From Fodinibacter sp963800505 (lineage in GTDB: Bacteria > Actinomycetota > Actinomycetes > Actinomycetales > Dermatophilaceae): a DNA stretch of 64,000 nucleotides. A program made the translations under genes and the position numbers. The DNA lies in NCBI GenBank assembly GCA_963800505.1, contig CAWDBL010000026.1:62001-126000 (forward strand), written 5' to 3'. This document shows, piece by piece, positions 35,801 to 43,824 of this stretch (positions are counted from its first letter, which is position 1; every line of letters begins with the position of its first letter). The notes under the pieces are model-generated. The model was not told the origin of the DNA and ran no database searches. It saw only the letters and a program-made list of their open reading frames with translations.

Positions 35801-37702
35801 CTCGTCCCAGATCGCGGCGTCGGACACGCGCAGCCCGAAGTCGTAGACGTGCAAGGTGGTGCCGTCGGCGCGGGCCACCTCGTAGGGCTGCTCGTCGACG
35901 ACCTCGACCCCCATGTCGGTGAAGATCGGCAGGATGTCGGTGAGGCTGAGCGGGTCGACCCGGAAGAGCTTGAAGCGGCGCACGATGCCGGGCGCGCCCG
36001 CCGGGCGGTAGAGCGCGACGCTGGTGCGGGTGCCGTCGCCGAGCCGGTCGAGGTGGCTGAGGTCGGCCACCCCCTGGTTGACCGAGAAGGTCTCCTCGTA
36101 GGAGGTCGGGAACGACCGCCCGAACCGGTCCATGAGGCGGTCGCCCTCCTCCTCGCCGTGGGCGGCGCGCAGGGCATCACCGAGCCGGTCGCTCCAGGTG
36201 CGGCTGACCTCGACGAGCCGGCGCTCGAGGGCGTCCTGCTCGGCGCGGTCGAGGGTGGGCACCCGCTTGCCCTTGGGCACCCGCACCACGAACTGCAGCC
36301 TGGACAGCGCGGACTCGCTGACCCGTGCGGAGAACTCGACCGACTCGCCCTCGAAGGTCTCCTTGAGGATGTCGGCCATCCGCAGCCGCACGTTGGTGTT
36401 GTAGCGGTCGCGCGGGATGTAGACCAGGCAGGAGACGAACCGGCCGAAGTCGTCCTCGCGCATGAACAGCTTGGTGCGGCGCCGCTCCTGCAGCTGGGTG
36501 ACCGCCATCGCGGTCTCGTACAGCTGCTCGATGCTGGCCTGGATCAGCTCGTCGCGGGGGTAGCCCTCGAGCACCCCGAGCAGGTCCTTGCCGGTGTGGC
36601 TGTCGGGCATGACGCCCGAGCGCTCGAGCACGGCGTTGACCTTCTCGGCGACCAGTGGCACCCGCATCACCGACTCGGTGTAGGCGGTCGACGCGTACAG
36701 CCCGAGGAAGCGGCGCTCCCCGATGACCCCGCCCTGCTCGTCGTACCGCTTCACGCCGACGTAGTCGAGGTGCGCGATGCGGTGCACGGTGGAGCGGGTG
36801 TTGGCCTTGGTGAGCACCAGGATGTTGGGCTCGTGCGCCTTGGCCGAGGCCTGCGGCGTGAGCAGCACGGGGTCCAGGCCCAGCGGCGGGTCGGAGCGCA
36901 GCAGGCCCAGCCCCGACCCGGTGACGGGGGTGATCACCTCACCCTCGCCCGTGTGGTGCAGCGTGTAGTCGCGGTAGCCCAGGAACGTGAAGTGGTCGTC
37001 GGCCATCCAGCGCAGGAAGCGGATGGCGAGCGCTGTCTCGTCGGCGTCGACGTCCGGCGGCGGCGCGCCCTCGAGCTCGGCGGCGAGCACGAGGCACTTG
37101 CTGCGCATCTTCGGCCAGTCCTCGACGCTCTGGCGCACGTCCTCGAGCACGTCGCGCACGGTGCGCTCGAGCAGCGCCCGGCGCTCCTCGTCGCTCTCGC
37201 GGTCGATCGAGAGCAGCATCCACGACTCCGGCAGCTCGCCGACGGCGACCTTCGCCTTCTTCTTGCCGCTGGGGTCGCGCGGCACGACCCGCTCGAGCTC
37301 GCCGACGGCGTCGCGGCTCACGACCAGCTGCGGGTGCACGATCAGGTGGATGTCGATGCCGGCGTTGACGAGGGCCCCGGTGACGGAGTCGACGAGGAAC
37401 GGCATGTCGTCGGTGACGACCTGGATGACGGTGCGCGCGTTGCTCCAGCCGTCGACCTCCGTGCTGGGGTTGTAGACCCGCACGTTGGCCACGCCGGGCA
37501 GCCGGTGGCGGGCGAGCTCGAGGTGGCTGGCGGCCGCGCCGGCGTAGACGTCGGGGGTGCGCGAGGTGAGCTCGTCGAGCGGCACGTGCCGGAAGTAGCG
37601 GGCGACGAACTCGGCTCCCCCGCCGTCCGGCGCCGCCTGCTCGAACGCTGCTGTGATCGGCGCGAGGACGTCCTTGCGGGTGCGGGCCAGCGGGGTCGAC
37701 AT
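32810..37702 (-). CDS. gdh: NAD-specific glutamate dehydrogenase, large (180-kDa, L-GDH) class
   Basis: At 1630 residues it has the length of the Streptomyces/Mycobacterium large GDH, which deaminates glutamate to 2-oxoglutarate with NAD for catabolism. The N-terminal ~700 residues are the regulatory, ACT-like part (MPFLVDSVTGALVNAGIDIHL). The catalytic core has RFGPVARGGLRWSDRREDFRTE, then GSKGGFYPKQLPD (about 863) and a Rossmann part with VGDMSGDVFGNGML (about 1004). NGGIGTYVKAS comes later (about 1117). ATG 37702 follows AAGGAG. It neighbours transport proteins, and pruA 9 kb away also feeds glutamate. No sensor of its own is visible; in mycobacteria this enzyme is inhibited by GarA. Confidence 0.95.
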   Translation of the reverse strand: MSTPLARTRKDVLAPITAAFEQAAPDGGGAEFVARYFRHVPLDELTSRTPDVYAGAAASHLELARHRLPGVANVRVYNPSTEVDGWSNARTVIQVVTDDMPFLVDSVTGALVNAGIDIHLIVHPQLVVSRDAVGELERVVPRDPSGKKKAKVAVGELPESWMLLSIDRESDEERRALLERTVRDVLEDVRQSVEDWPKMRSKCLVLAAELEGAPPPDVDADETALAIRFLRWMADDHFTFLGYRDYTLHHTGEGEVITPVTGSGLGLLRSDPPLGLDPVLLTPQASAKAHEPNILVLTKANTRSTVHRIAHLDYVGVKRYDEQGGVIGERRFLGLYASTAYTESVMRVPLVAEKVNAVLERSGVMPDSHTGKDLLGVLEGYPRDELIQASIEQLYETAMAVTQLQERRRTKLFMREDDFGRFVSCLVYIPRDRYNTNVRLRMADILKETFEGESVEFSARVSESALSRLQFVVRVPKGKRVPTLDRAEQDALERRLVEVSRTWSDRLGDALRAAHGEEEGDRLMDRFGRSFPTSYEETFSVNQGVADLSHLDRLGDGTRTSVALYRPAGAPGIVRRFKLFRVDPLSLTDILPIFTDMGVEVVDEQPYEVARADGTTLHVYDFGLRVSDAAIWDECPHEQLRDLFEGAVAAVWDGRAESDGFNRLVLAAQLTWRQVVVIRAVAKYLRQTRATYSQDYLEDALVSHPSIARDLVSLWENRFDPQRYAGDVSDERTAAEEEAAGRVVDALDDVSSLDHDRIIRAFLGVIRAGLRTNFYQPGADGGHKSYVSLKLNPKAVPDLPAPRPQFEIWVYSPRVEGVHLRFGPVARGGLRWSDRREDFRTEVLGLVKAQMVKNAVIVPTGSKGGFYPKQLPDPAVDREAWLEEGKAAYRMFISALLDITDNRVAGAAVPPEHVVRHDSDDVYLVVAADKGTATFSDIANGVAQSYGFWLDDAFASGGSAGYDHKAMGITARGAWESVKRHFREMGVDTQTQDFTVVGVGDMSGDVFGNGMLLSEHIRLVAAFDHRHVFIDPTPDAAASFAERRRLFDLPRSSWGDYDTSLISAGGGVFPRTLKSIPVTPEMAEALGIKGVQAMTPAELIHAILLAPVDLLWNGGIGTYVKASTEDHLSIGDRANDGIRVDGKKLRVKVVGEGGNLGLSQLGRIEAAFCGVRVNTDAIDNSAGVDTSDHEVNIKILLGEVVRRGELDIEQRNELLASMTDDVAEHVLRDNYEQNVLLGNARAQEHSMVPVHERLIHWLEDRGDLDRGLEFLPTDAELEKRAHDGLGLKSPEFSVLVAYAKLALKHDILASSIPDDPYFDGTLADYFPPAIREQYTAELHAHPLRREIVTNAVVNSMVNRGGITFAFRAQEEAGATPEQVTRAFVVCREVFGLADYVREVESLDTVVPTAAQTALYLEFRRLLDRSVRWFLTARPSTLDIGAEIERFSDILRDLRQQVPTLLRGEEKRRLERKAAELAKVGVPEDLAVRAASLLDWYSLLDIIDIATDTGRDPIDVAPLYYLVSERFGIDAMLGKVTRLPRDDRWDALARGALRDDLYAVLESLTRSVIEVSDSDADPAAQWEAWEKANKETVQRSKTSLSAIRRLDHPNIAALSVALRTLRSVIRVGASS

Positions 37703-37871
37703 GGTGCGGTGGCACTCCTTCGTCGCTACTCACCGGGACGGCGGGACACGCCGTCGTGTCCGCGACCGAGCCTATCCACTCCGAGGAGGTGCTCCGGCCC
37801 GCGCCTGTCGGCGCGTTGTCTCGCCGACGGGACAGCGCGGGGTGCGGCACGGCATCCGGATGCCGGTGCCG

Positions 37872-37911
37872 GGCTGGCGCTGGCGCTGGCGCTGGCGCTC
37901 GCGCTCGCGCC
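37872..37911. repeat. Short GGCGCT/CGCGCT hexamer run
   Basis: About four CTGGCG units followed by two CTCGCG units lie at the 3' edge of the transporter-like gene and upstream of gdh, non-coding on both sides. A perfect 14-bp palindrome GGCATCCGGATGCC (37851-37864) is adjacent. Confidence 0.7.
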
Positions 37912-37916
37912 CGCCG

Positions 37917-39125
37917 CTAGCCGGCGCCGATCCGCCCGGCGATGATGCTGGTGACGATGACCGAGGTGATGGTGACCGTCGAGAAGCCCGCGACGATCAT
38001 CTTGGGCAGGATCTCGTGCTCGATGGCGGCGACCTCCTCAGGGGTCTCGCCGGCGCCCTTGGCGGCCTCCTGCGACAGGATCATCGTGCCGGGGAAGCCG
38101 TAGAGCGAGGTCAGCCCGATGGCCACCGACATGGGGATGCTGTAGCCGAGCAGCTTGCCGACCAGGGCCGAGAAGGCGGCGATGCCGATGACGCCGAAGA
38201 AGAAGACGAGGAACAGCGGGAACGCCAGCGCCTTGACGTCGGCGACCTCCACGGTGGCCAGCGGCCCGAAGACCAGGATCATGATGGCGAGCATCATCAG
38301 GCCGAACGAGTCGATGCCGGCCAGCACCGAGGGCTTGAAGACCCCGAAGGTGCGCAGCAGGATGCCGAAGACCAGCGCCACGACGAAGGTGTTGAGGATG
38401 CCGTCGGTCAGGTTGTTGATGCCGAGCGAGACGAGCACCACGACACCGACGACGAACAGGGTGCCGGGGGTGTTGCGGAACGCCGCCGGCAGCATCGACT
38501 TCTCGGCCGCTCCCTCTTCGGGCACCTCGGCCGGGGCGAGGTTGCCGGCGCGGTACTCCCCCTTGAGCCGGCCCGCCTCCTTGCGCAGGATGATCGAGGT
38601 CAGCGGGAAGCCGACCAGCCCCTGCAGGGCGGCGATCAGCACCGGGAACACGGCGATCGCGGTGAGGCCGATGCCGAGGGCGGCCTCCTGCACGATGATC
38701 ACCGAGATGGTGCCGCCGCTCAGGGCTCCGGTGCCGGCGCGGACGAAGTCGCTGGCCTGGGCGTAGCCATCGGCGGTGCTGCCGCTGATCCGCTGCCCGA
38801 AGATCAACGCCGCGACCCACAGGGCGACCCCGATGCCGAGCACCGTGGAGGCGCCGATCAGGAACGTGCGCCACTGCTTCTTGAAGTCGTCGAGGCTGAT
38901 CATGGTGCCCAGGTGCACGATGATGAACCCGACCACGACCCCGGCCAGGGCCAGCAGCGACGAGCTCGCCAGGAGGTCGTCGGGGAAGATGCCGGTGAGG
39001 AAGCCCACCAGGAAGATCAGCGAGGCCACGAACAGCGAGGACAGCAGCGACTTGGTCTTTGTGGCCACGAACTCGCTGACCGTCCACACGGCCATCACGA
39101 CGACGAACGCGAGTACGGGGTTCAC
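37917..39125 (-). CDS. Polytopic membrane protein, probable transporter of unknown substrate
   Basis: The GTG start at 39125 has GGAGG five nt upstream and gives 402 residues. There are about ten hydrophobic helices in two halves split by a charged central loop (RLKGEYRAGNLAPAEVPEEGAAEKS, about 205-230). Small-residue loops LGTMISLDDFKKQW and ALSGGTISVIIVQEAALGIGL, with a second-half counterpart LYGFPGTMILSQEA, resemble the re-entrant loops of glutamate/citrate-type ion-coupled carriers. That resemblance is an impression, not a firm assignment. It lies between the glutamate dehydrogenase and DASS transporter genes, all on the minus strand, which would suit an organic- or amino-acid carrier. 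Confidence 0.75.
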   Translation of the reverse strand: MNPVLAFVVVMAVWTVSEFVATKTKSLLSSLFVASLIFLVGFLTGIFPDDLLASSSLLALAGVVVGFIIVHLGTMISLDDFKKQWRTFLIGASTVLGIGVALWVAALIFGQRISGSTADGYAQASDFVRAGTGALSGGTISVIIVQEAALGIGLTAIAVFPVLIAALQGLVGFPLTSIILRKEAGRLKGEYRAGNLAPAEVPEEGAAEKSMLPAAFRNTPGTLFVVGVVVLVSLGINNLTDGILNTFVVALVFGILLRTFGVFKPSVLAGIDSFGLMMLAIMILVFGPLATVEVADVKALAFPLFLVFFFGVIGIAAFSALVGKLLGYSIPMSVAIGLTSLYGFPGTMILSQEAAKGAGETPEEVAAIEHEILPKMIVAGFSTVTITSVIVTSIIAGRIGAG

Positions 39126-39207
39126 GGCATCCTCCACGGGGGTAGTTGCGATGATCCAACCATGCGCGCCGCGGTGCGCGTCGAGGGTTCCAACGCAGGT
39201 GACACGG

Positions 39208-40767
39208 CTAGAACGGCCAGACGAACGGCACCCAGAACACGGCGATGGCGAGGAAGAGCAGCACCAGGGGCAGGCCGAGCTTCCAGTAGTCGTCGAACCG
39301 GTAGCCACCGGGCTCGAGCACCATCGTGTTGGCGGCGGTCGCGACCGGGGTGAGGAACGACGCCGCCCCCGAGATGCCCAGCGCCATCATGAACGGCAGC
39401 GGTGAGGCGCCCAGGTCAGCAGCCATCACGGCGGCGATCGGCACCATGATCAGCACGGTCGCGGTGTTGCTGATCAGCTGGCCGAGCAGCACGGTGAGCA
39501 CGCACACGGCGAGCAGGCCGAGCCGCGGTGAGGCGTCACCGACGAGGTCGAGCAGCCGGTTGGCGATGGCATCGGCGGTGCCGGTGGACACGAAGGCCGT
39601 CGACAGGGGGATCATCCCGCCCACGAGCACCACGGTGGTCCACGAGACCGCCCGGTAGGCCTGCGTCGAGGTGAGCACCCCGCTCAGCACGACGGCGCAC
39701 GCGGCGAACAGGCCGGCGATCGCCGCCGGCACGATGCCCGTCGCGAGGAGCAGCACCATGACGGCGAGGATGCCGATGGCCCGCTTGGCGCCGCGGCCGA
39801 GTGGCACGCCCCGGCGCAGGAGCGCGGGCTCGTCGACGACGAGCACCTCCGAGCCGTCGGTGGTGTGCTGCTGCAGCTTCTCCCACGAGCCGCTCAGCAG
39901 CAGGGTGTCGCCGGCCCGCAGCGTCTCCTCCGGCCCCTCCAGGGGGTCGCCCGAGCGCTGCACGGCGAGCACCACGAGGTCGCCGCTGGGGGTGGCCATT
40001 CCGGGGAAGAGGTGCTGGCCGATCAGCGGCGACCGCGGCGCCACCACCACCTCGGTCACCCCACGCTCGGTGCCCACGAGGTCGCCTTCGGGCAGTGCGT
40101 ACTGGGCGCGCAGCGCGTCGGTGAGGTCGCCGAGGTCCTGCGGCAGCGTGGCCGGGGTGCGGTCGGGCAGCAGCCGGCGGCCGAGGAGCACGAGGACCAG
40201 CACCGTGCCCGCCAGCAGCGGCACGCCCGCCAGCGCGAACTCGAAGTAGCCGAAGTTGCGGCCCCCGGCATCCGCCGCCGCTTCGCTGACGATGATGTTG
40301 ACCGGGGTGCCGGTCAGCGCCAGCATCGACCCCGCGTGGGCCGAGAACGCGAGCGGCATCAGCATCTGCGAGGGCGACAGGGCTGCCCGGGTGGCGACGA
40401 CCACCACGACCGGGATCAGCGCGGCGACCGCACCGTTGACGCTGATCAGCGCCGTCAACCCGGCGACCAGCAGGCAGACGACGGTGAGCAGCCGGCCGCG
40501 GTCGGTGCCGCCGCGGGCGATCAGCTGCTGGCCGGCCCACGCCGTGACGCCGGTGGAGTCGAGGGCCTCGCCGACGATGAACAGCGTCGCGATGAAGATG
40601 ACGGTCGGGTCGCCGAAGCCGGCGAGCGCCTCGTTCAGGTCGAGGATGCCGGTGAGCCACAACGAGACAGACACGCCGATCGCGACGATCCCCAACGGGA
40701 TCCGGTTCGACATGAAGGCGACGACGGCCAGCGCCAGGATGACCAACGTCGTCGCCACCGGGCTCAT
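39208..40767 (-). CDS. SLC13/DASS-type anion permease with internal TrkA-C domain
   Basis: The 519-residue membrane protein has about 11-12 helices and the family signatures IFIATLFIVGEALDSTGVTAW, LTALISVNGAVAALIPV and GTPVNIIVSEAA in the first half. ISNTATVLIMVPIA and SFLTPVATAANTMV are in the second. A cytoplasmic RCK/TrkA-C-like domain (about 235-300, SPLIGQHLFPGMATPSGDLVVLAVQR...AGDTLLLSG) sits between the halves. Such proteins import sulfate, dicarboxylates or citrate with sodium or protons; the substrate is not deducible here. It is divergent from pepA across 102 bp. Confidence 0.87.
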   Translation of the reverse strand: MSPVATTLVILALAVVAFMSNRIPLGIVAIGVSVSLWLTGILDLNEALAGFGDPTVIFIATLFIVGEALDSTGVTAWAGQQLIARGGTDRGRLLTVVCLLVAGLTALISVNGAVAALIPVVVVVATRAALSPSQMLMPLAFSAHAGSMLALTGTPVNIIVSEAAADAGGRNFGYFEFALAGVPLLAGTVLVLVLLGRRLLPDRTPATLPQDLGDLTDALRAQYALPEGDLVGTERGVTEVVVAPRSPLIGQHLFPGMATPSGDLVVLAVQRSGDPLEGPEETLRAGDTLLLSGSWEKLQQHTTDGSEVLVVDEPALLRRGVPLGRGAKRAIGILAVMVLLLATGIVPAAIAGLFAACAVVLSGVLTSTQAYRAVSWTTVVLVGGMIPLSTAFVSTGTADAIANRLLDLVGDASPRLGLLAVCVLTVLLGQLISNTATVLIMVPIAAVMAADLGASPLPFMMALGISGAASFLTPVATAANTMVLEPGGYRFDDYWKLGLPLVLLFLAIAVFWVPFVWPF

Positions 40768-40812
40768 GGCCGCGACTCTAGCCCGGGGTTGGACAGGGCG
40801 GCCGAGATGCCC

Positions 40813-40842
40813 GTGACCCATGACTGGCCCCGGGGCTAGGGT
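40813..40842 (+). promoter_or_regulatory. Possible pepA promoter
   Basis: GTGACC (40813-40818) and TAGGGT (40837-40842) are separated by 18 nt in the divergent region. Initiation would fall about 20 nt before the pepA ATG, leaving room for its GGAG ribosome site. Confidence 0.35.
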
Positions 40843-40869
40843 CGGAGCAGCCGACCCTTGGAGCCATCG

Positions 40870-42393
40870 ATGTCCCGCAACCCCAGCCTGCTGATCCCCG
40901 CCGACTACAGCCCCGTGCCGTCCGAGGGCACGAGCGTCGACGTCTCGGCAGTCGCCACCCTCGACCCGTCCGTGCTCGACGCCGTCGCCGTGCTGGTGCC
41001 CTCCGAGGGCGACCTGCCGGGCGACCTCGGCACCGACCTCGACCGGGCGGCGCTGCAGGCGGCGGGATTCGACGCGTCCGCGGGCTCCAGCCTGGTGGTC
41101 CCCCGGGCCGACGGGCCGGTGCTCGTGCTGGTCGGCGCCGGCGCGCCGGGGAGCCTCGACGCCACGGGCTTGCGCGATGCCGTGGCCGTCGCCGCGCGCG
41201 CCACGGCCCGCACGGGTGGCCGGCTCGGCGTGCGGGTGCCGTCCACCACCCTCAGCGCGGCGGATGCCGGCCAGGCCGCCACCGAGGGCGCACTCCTGGC
41301 CCGCTACCGGTTCACCGCACTGCGCACCACGCACCCCGAGAAGCCGCTGACCCACCTCGTGCTGGCGCTCGACGGGGCGGATGTCGACGAGGTCGCCGCC
41401 GGGATCGCGACCGGTGTCGTGACCAGCCGCGCCGCCGCCGTGGCGCGCGACCTCGCGAACGGCCCGCCCGGCCACCTCACGGCATCCGCCATGGCCGACG
41501 TCGCCGCCGAGCTGGGGGCGCGCTACGGCTTCGAGGTCGAGTCGTTCGACAAGGCGCAGCTCATCGAGCTGGGCTGCGGCGGCATCCTGGGCGTCAACGC
41601 GGGCAGCACCGAGGAGCCCCGCATGGTCAAGCTGCGCTACGTGCCGTCCGGGGAGCCGACCGGGCACCTCGGGCTGGTCGGCAAGGGGATCATGTACGAC
41701 TCCGGCGGCATCAGCATCAAGCCCTCGGACCCGATGCACCTGCTGATGAAGATGGACATGGGCGGTGCCGCGGCGGTGCTCGGCGCGTTCGTGGCGCTGC
41801 GCGACCTGGGCACGACGAGCGCCGTGACCGGCTGGCTGATGTGCACCGACAACATGCCGTCGGGCTCCGCCTACAAGCTCGGCGACGTGCTGACCGCCCG
41901 CGGCGGCACCACCGTCGAGATCAAGAACACCGACGCCGAGGGCCGCCTGGCGATGATGGACGCGCTGGTGCTGGCCGTCGAGGAGGGCGTCGACGCCATC
42001 GTCGACATCGCGACCCTCACCGGGGCCGTGCTGGTGGCGCTGGGACAGTCGACGGCCGGGCTGTTCGGCAACGACCGCGAGCTGGTCGGGCTGCTCAAGG
42101 AGGCTGCGCAGGCGACCGACGAGCCGGTGTGGCAGCTGCCGCTGGAGAAGAAGTACCGAAAGCAGCTCGACTCCGACATCGCCGACATCTCCAACCTCGG
42201 TGGGCCGTTCGCCGGGTCGACGACCGCCGCGCTCTTCCTGCAGGAGTTCGTGGGTGACACCCCGTGGGCCCACGTCGACATCGCCGGCACCATGCAGGTC
42301 GACGCCGACGAGGCGTGGCGGAGCAAGGGCGCGACCGGGTTCGGGGCGCGCCTGCTCGCCGAGGTGGCCCGCGGCTACCGTGCGGGTGGCTGA
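40870..42393 (+). CDS. pepA: Leucyl aminopeptidase, M17 family
   Basis: This cytosolic two-metal aminopeptidase removes N-terminal residues from peptides. ATG 40870 (GGAG 7 nt upstream) gives 507 residues, typical for PepA. The catalytic C-terminal domain has GKGIMYDSGGISIKP (Lys272 and the metal Asp), DMGGAAAVLGA, the family signature NTDAEGRL (353-360) with metal and catalytic residues, and LTGAVLVALG. The N-terminal domain (1-170) is the usual variable macro-like fold. Neighbouring M20 peptidase, decarboxylase and GDH genes suggest peptide and amino-acid breakdown. Confidence 0.94.
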   Translation: MSRNPSLLIPADYSPVPSEGTSVDVSAVATLDPSVLDAVAVLVPSEGDLPGDLGTDLDRAALQAAGFDASAGSSLVVPRADGPVLVLVGAGAPGSLDATGLRDAVAVAARATARTGGRLGVRVPSTTLSAADAGQAATEGALLARYRFTALRTTHPEKPLTHLVLALDGADVDEVAAGIATGVVTSRAAAVARDLANGPPGHLTASAMADVAAELGARYGFEVESFDKAQLIELGCGGILGVNAGSTEEPRMVKLRYVPSGEPTGHLGLVGKGIMYDSGGISIKPSDPMHLLMKMDMGGAAAVLGAFVALRDLGTTSAVTGWLMCTDNMPSGSAYKLGDVLTARGGTTVEIKNTDAEGRLAMMDALVLAVEEGVDAIVDIATLTGAVLVALGQSTAGLFGNDRELVGLLKEAAQATDEPVWQLPLEKKYRKQLDSDIADISNLGGPFAGSTTAALFLQEFVGDTPWAHVDIAGTMQVDADEAWRSKGATGFGARLLAEVARGYRAGG

Positions 42394-42402
42394 GCGCTGC
42401 GG

Positions 42403-43824
42403 CTACTCGGCGATGACGTCGAGGGTGTGCACGGTCGGGTCGGCCGCGTAGGCGATGCGACTGCCGGCCGCCCGGGCCGCCCGCAGGGCGTCGACGGCGG
42501 CGATGGTGACCTCCTCGCCAGGGGCCAGCACCGGGATGCCGGGTGGGTAGGGCGCGACGAGCTCGGCGCTGACCCGGCCCACGGCCCGCTCGACCTCCAC
42601 GCGCTCGCGCGGGGCGAAGAAGGCCTCGCGCGGGCTGGTGACGGTGACGGGGTCGACCGCCCAGACCCCCGAGGTGACCACCGGCCGGGGGCTCCCCCGG
42701 TGCCGCTCGACCGACTCCACGAGCGCCACGGCGAGGTCGACCAGGCCCTCGTGCGTGTCGGCCAGGGTCACCATCGCGACGACGGTGTCGCGGTCGGCCA
42801 TCTCGACCGGCATCCCGCGGGCCAGCAGGTCCGCCTCCACGGCGTTGCCGTCGGCGCCGGTGCCGGGGAGCACGAGGGTGAGCCGGGTGGGGTCGACCCC
42901 CGGGCCGTCGAGCACGACCAGCCCGGGCACCCGGGCGAGCCGCTCGCGCACCATGGCCACCGCCTCGATGACCGGGCCGAGCAGGGACTCGCCGTCGCGC
43001 TCGAGGAGGGCGCGCGCGGCATCGATGCTGGCGAGGATGGCGCCCGAGGGGCTGGTCGTGGCGGTCGCCTCCACGGCGGCGTCGAAGCGGGCCCGGCCGA
43101 TGCGACGGCTGCGGGCCAGCACCAGGGCACCCTGCGACCAGGCCGGCAGGGCCTTGTGGGCGCTCGTGACCAGCGCGTCGGCGCCGGCGGCGAGCGCGTG
43201 CGGGGGCAGTGCGGGGTGGAACCCGAGGTGCGCGCCCCACGCGGCATCCACGACGAGCGGGATGCCGTGCCGGTGCGCCACCGTGGCCAGGCCGCGCACG
43301 TCACCCACGGTGCCGACGTAGGAGGGGTCGCCGACGAAGACGGCCCTGGCGTCGGGCGCGGCGGTGAGCGCCGCCTCGAGGGCGGCGGCGGTGACACCGG
43401 TCGGCAGCCCGGAGGTGGTGTCGACCTCCGGCCGCAGCCAGACCGGTTCGAGCCCCGCGAGCACCAGGCCGAGGAGCATCGAGCGGTGCAGTGTGCGGGC
43501 CACCACGACCCGGTCACCGGGGCGTGCCACGGCCAGCGCCAGCGCCTGGTTGCCGTGCGTCGACCCGCCGACCGAGAAGCGGCACAGGTCGGCTCCCCAG
43601 AGTCGTGCGGCGCGCGCCTCGGCCTCGTCGACCACACCGCGGGCCAGCTTCATGGTGTCGAGGCCGGCGTAGAGCGGCACGTCGCCGGCGACGACGTCGC
43701 CGACCAGGTCGCGCCGCTGCTTGTGGCCGGGGATGGTGAAGGGTGTGGGCGCCTCCTCGTGGAAGCGCAGCCAGGCGTCGAGCAGCGGTGCCTCGCCACG
43801 CAGCCGGCGGGGGTCAGTGGGCAT
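42403..43824 (-). CDS. Orn/Lys/Arg decarboxylase-family PLP enzyme (short type)
   Basis: The 473-residue fold-type I decarboxylase lacks the N-terminal response-regulator-like wing of the long enterobacterial enzymes, like the Gram-positive SpeA/YaaO group. Conserved: TPFTIPGHKQ (32-41), FSVGGSTHGNQA, DPSYVGTVGDV, VDAAWGAHLGFHP and the PLP-Lys motif TSAHKALPAWSQG with Lys224. The C-terminus holds PYPPGIPVLAPGE. It should make a diamine or agmatine from lysine, ornithine or arginine; which one cannot be told. Its start overlaps the end of the upstream M20 peptidase gene by 11 nt, so the pair is coupled. Confidence 0.9.
   Translation of the reverse strand: MPTDPRRLRGEAPLLDAWLRFHEEAPTPFTIPGHKQRRDLVGDVVAGDVPLYAGLDTMKLARGVVDEAEARAARLWGADLCRFSVGGSTHGNQALALAVARPGDRVVVARTLHRSMLLGLVLAGLEPVWLRPEVDTTSGLPTGVTAAALEAALTAAPDARAVFVGDPSYVGTVGDVRGLATVAHRHGIPLVVDAAWGAHLGFHPALPPHALAAGADALVTSAHKALPAWSQGALVLARSRRIGRARFDAAVEATATTSPSGAILASIDAARALLERDGESLLGPVIEAVAMVRERLARVPGLVVLDGPGVDPTRLTLVLPGTGADGNAVEADLLARGMPVEMADRDTVVAMVTLADTHEGLVDLAVALVESVERHRGSPRPVVTSGVWAVDPVTVTSPREAFFAPRERVEVERAVGRVSAELVAPYPPGIPVLAPGEEVTIAAVDALRAARAAGSRIAYAADPTVHTLDVIAE

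Noticed and set aside
32708..37945. 1745-codon plus-strand frame opposite gdh
   Set aside because: His/Arg/Gly/Val-rich shadow composition; the opposite strand encodes an unmistakable NAD-glutamate dehydrogenase.
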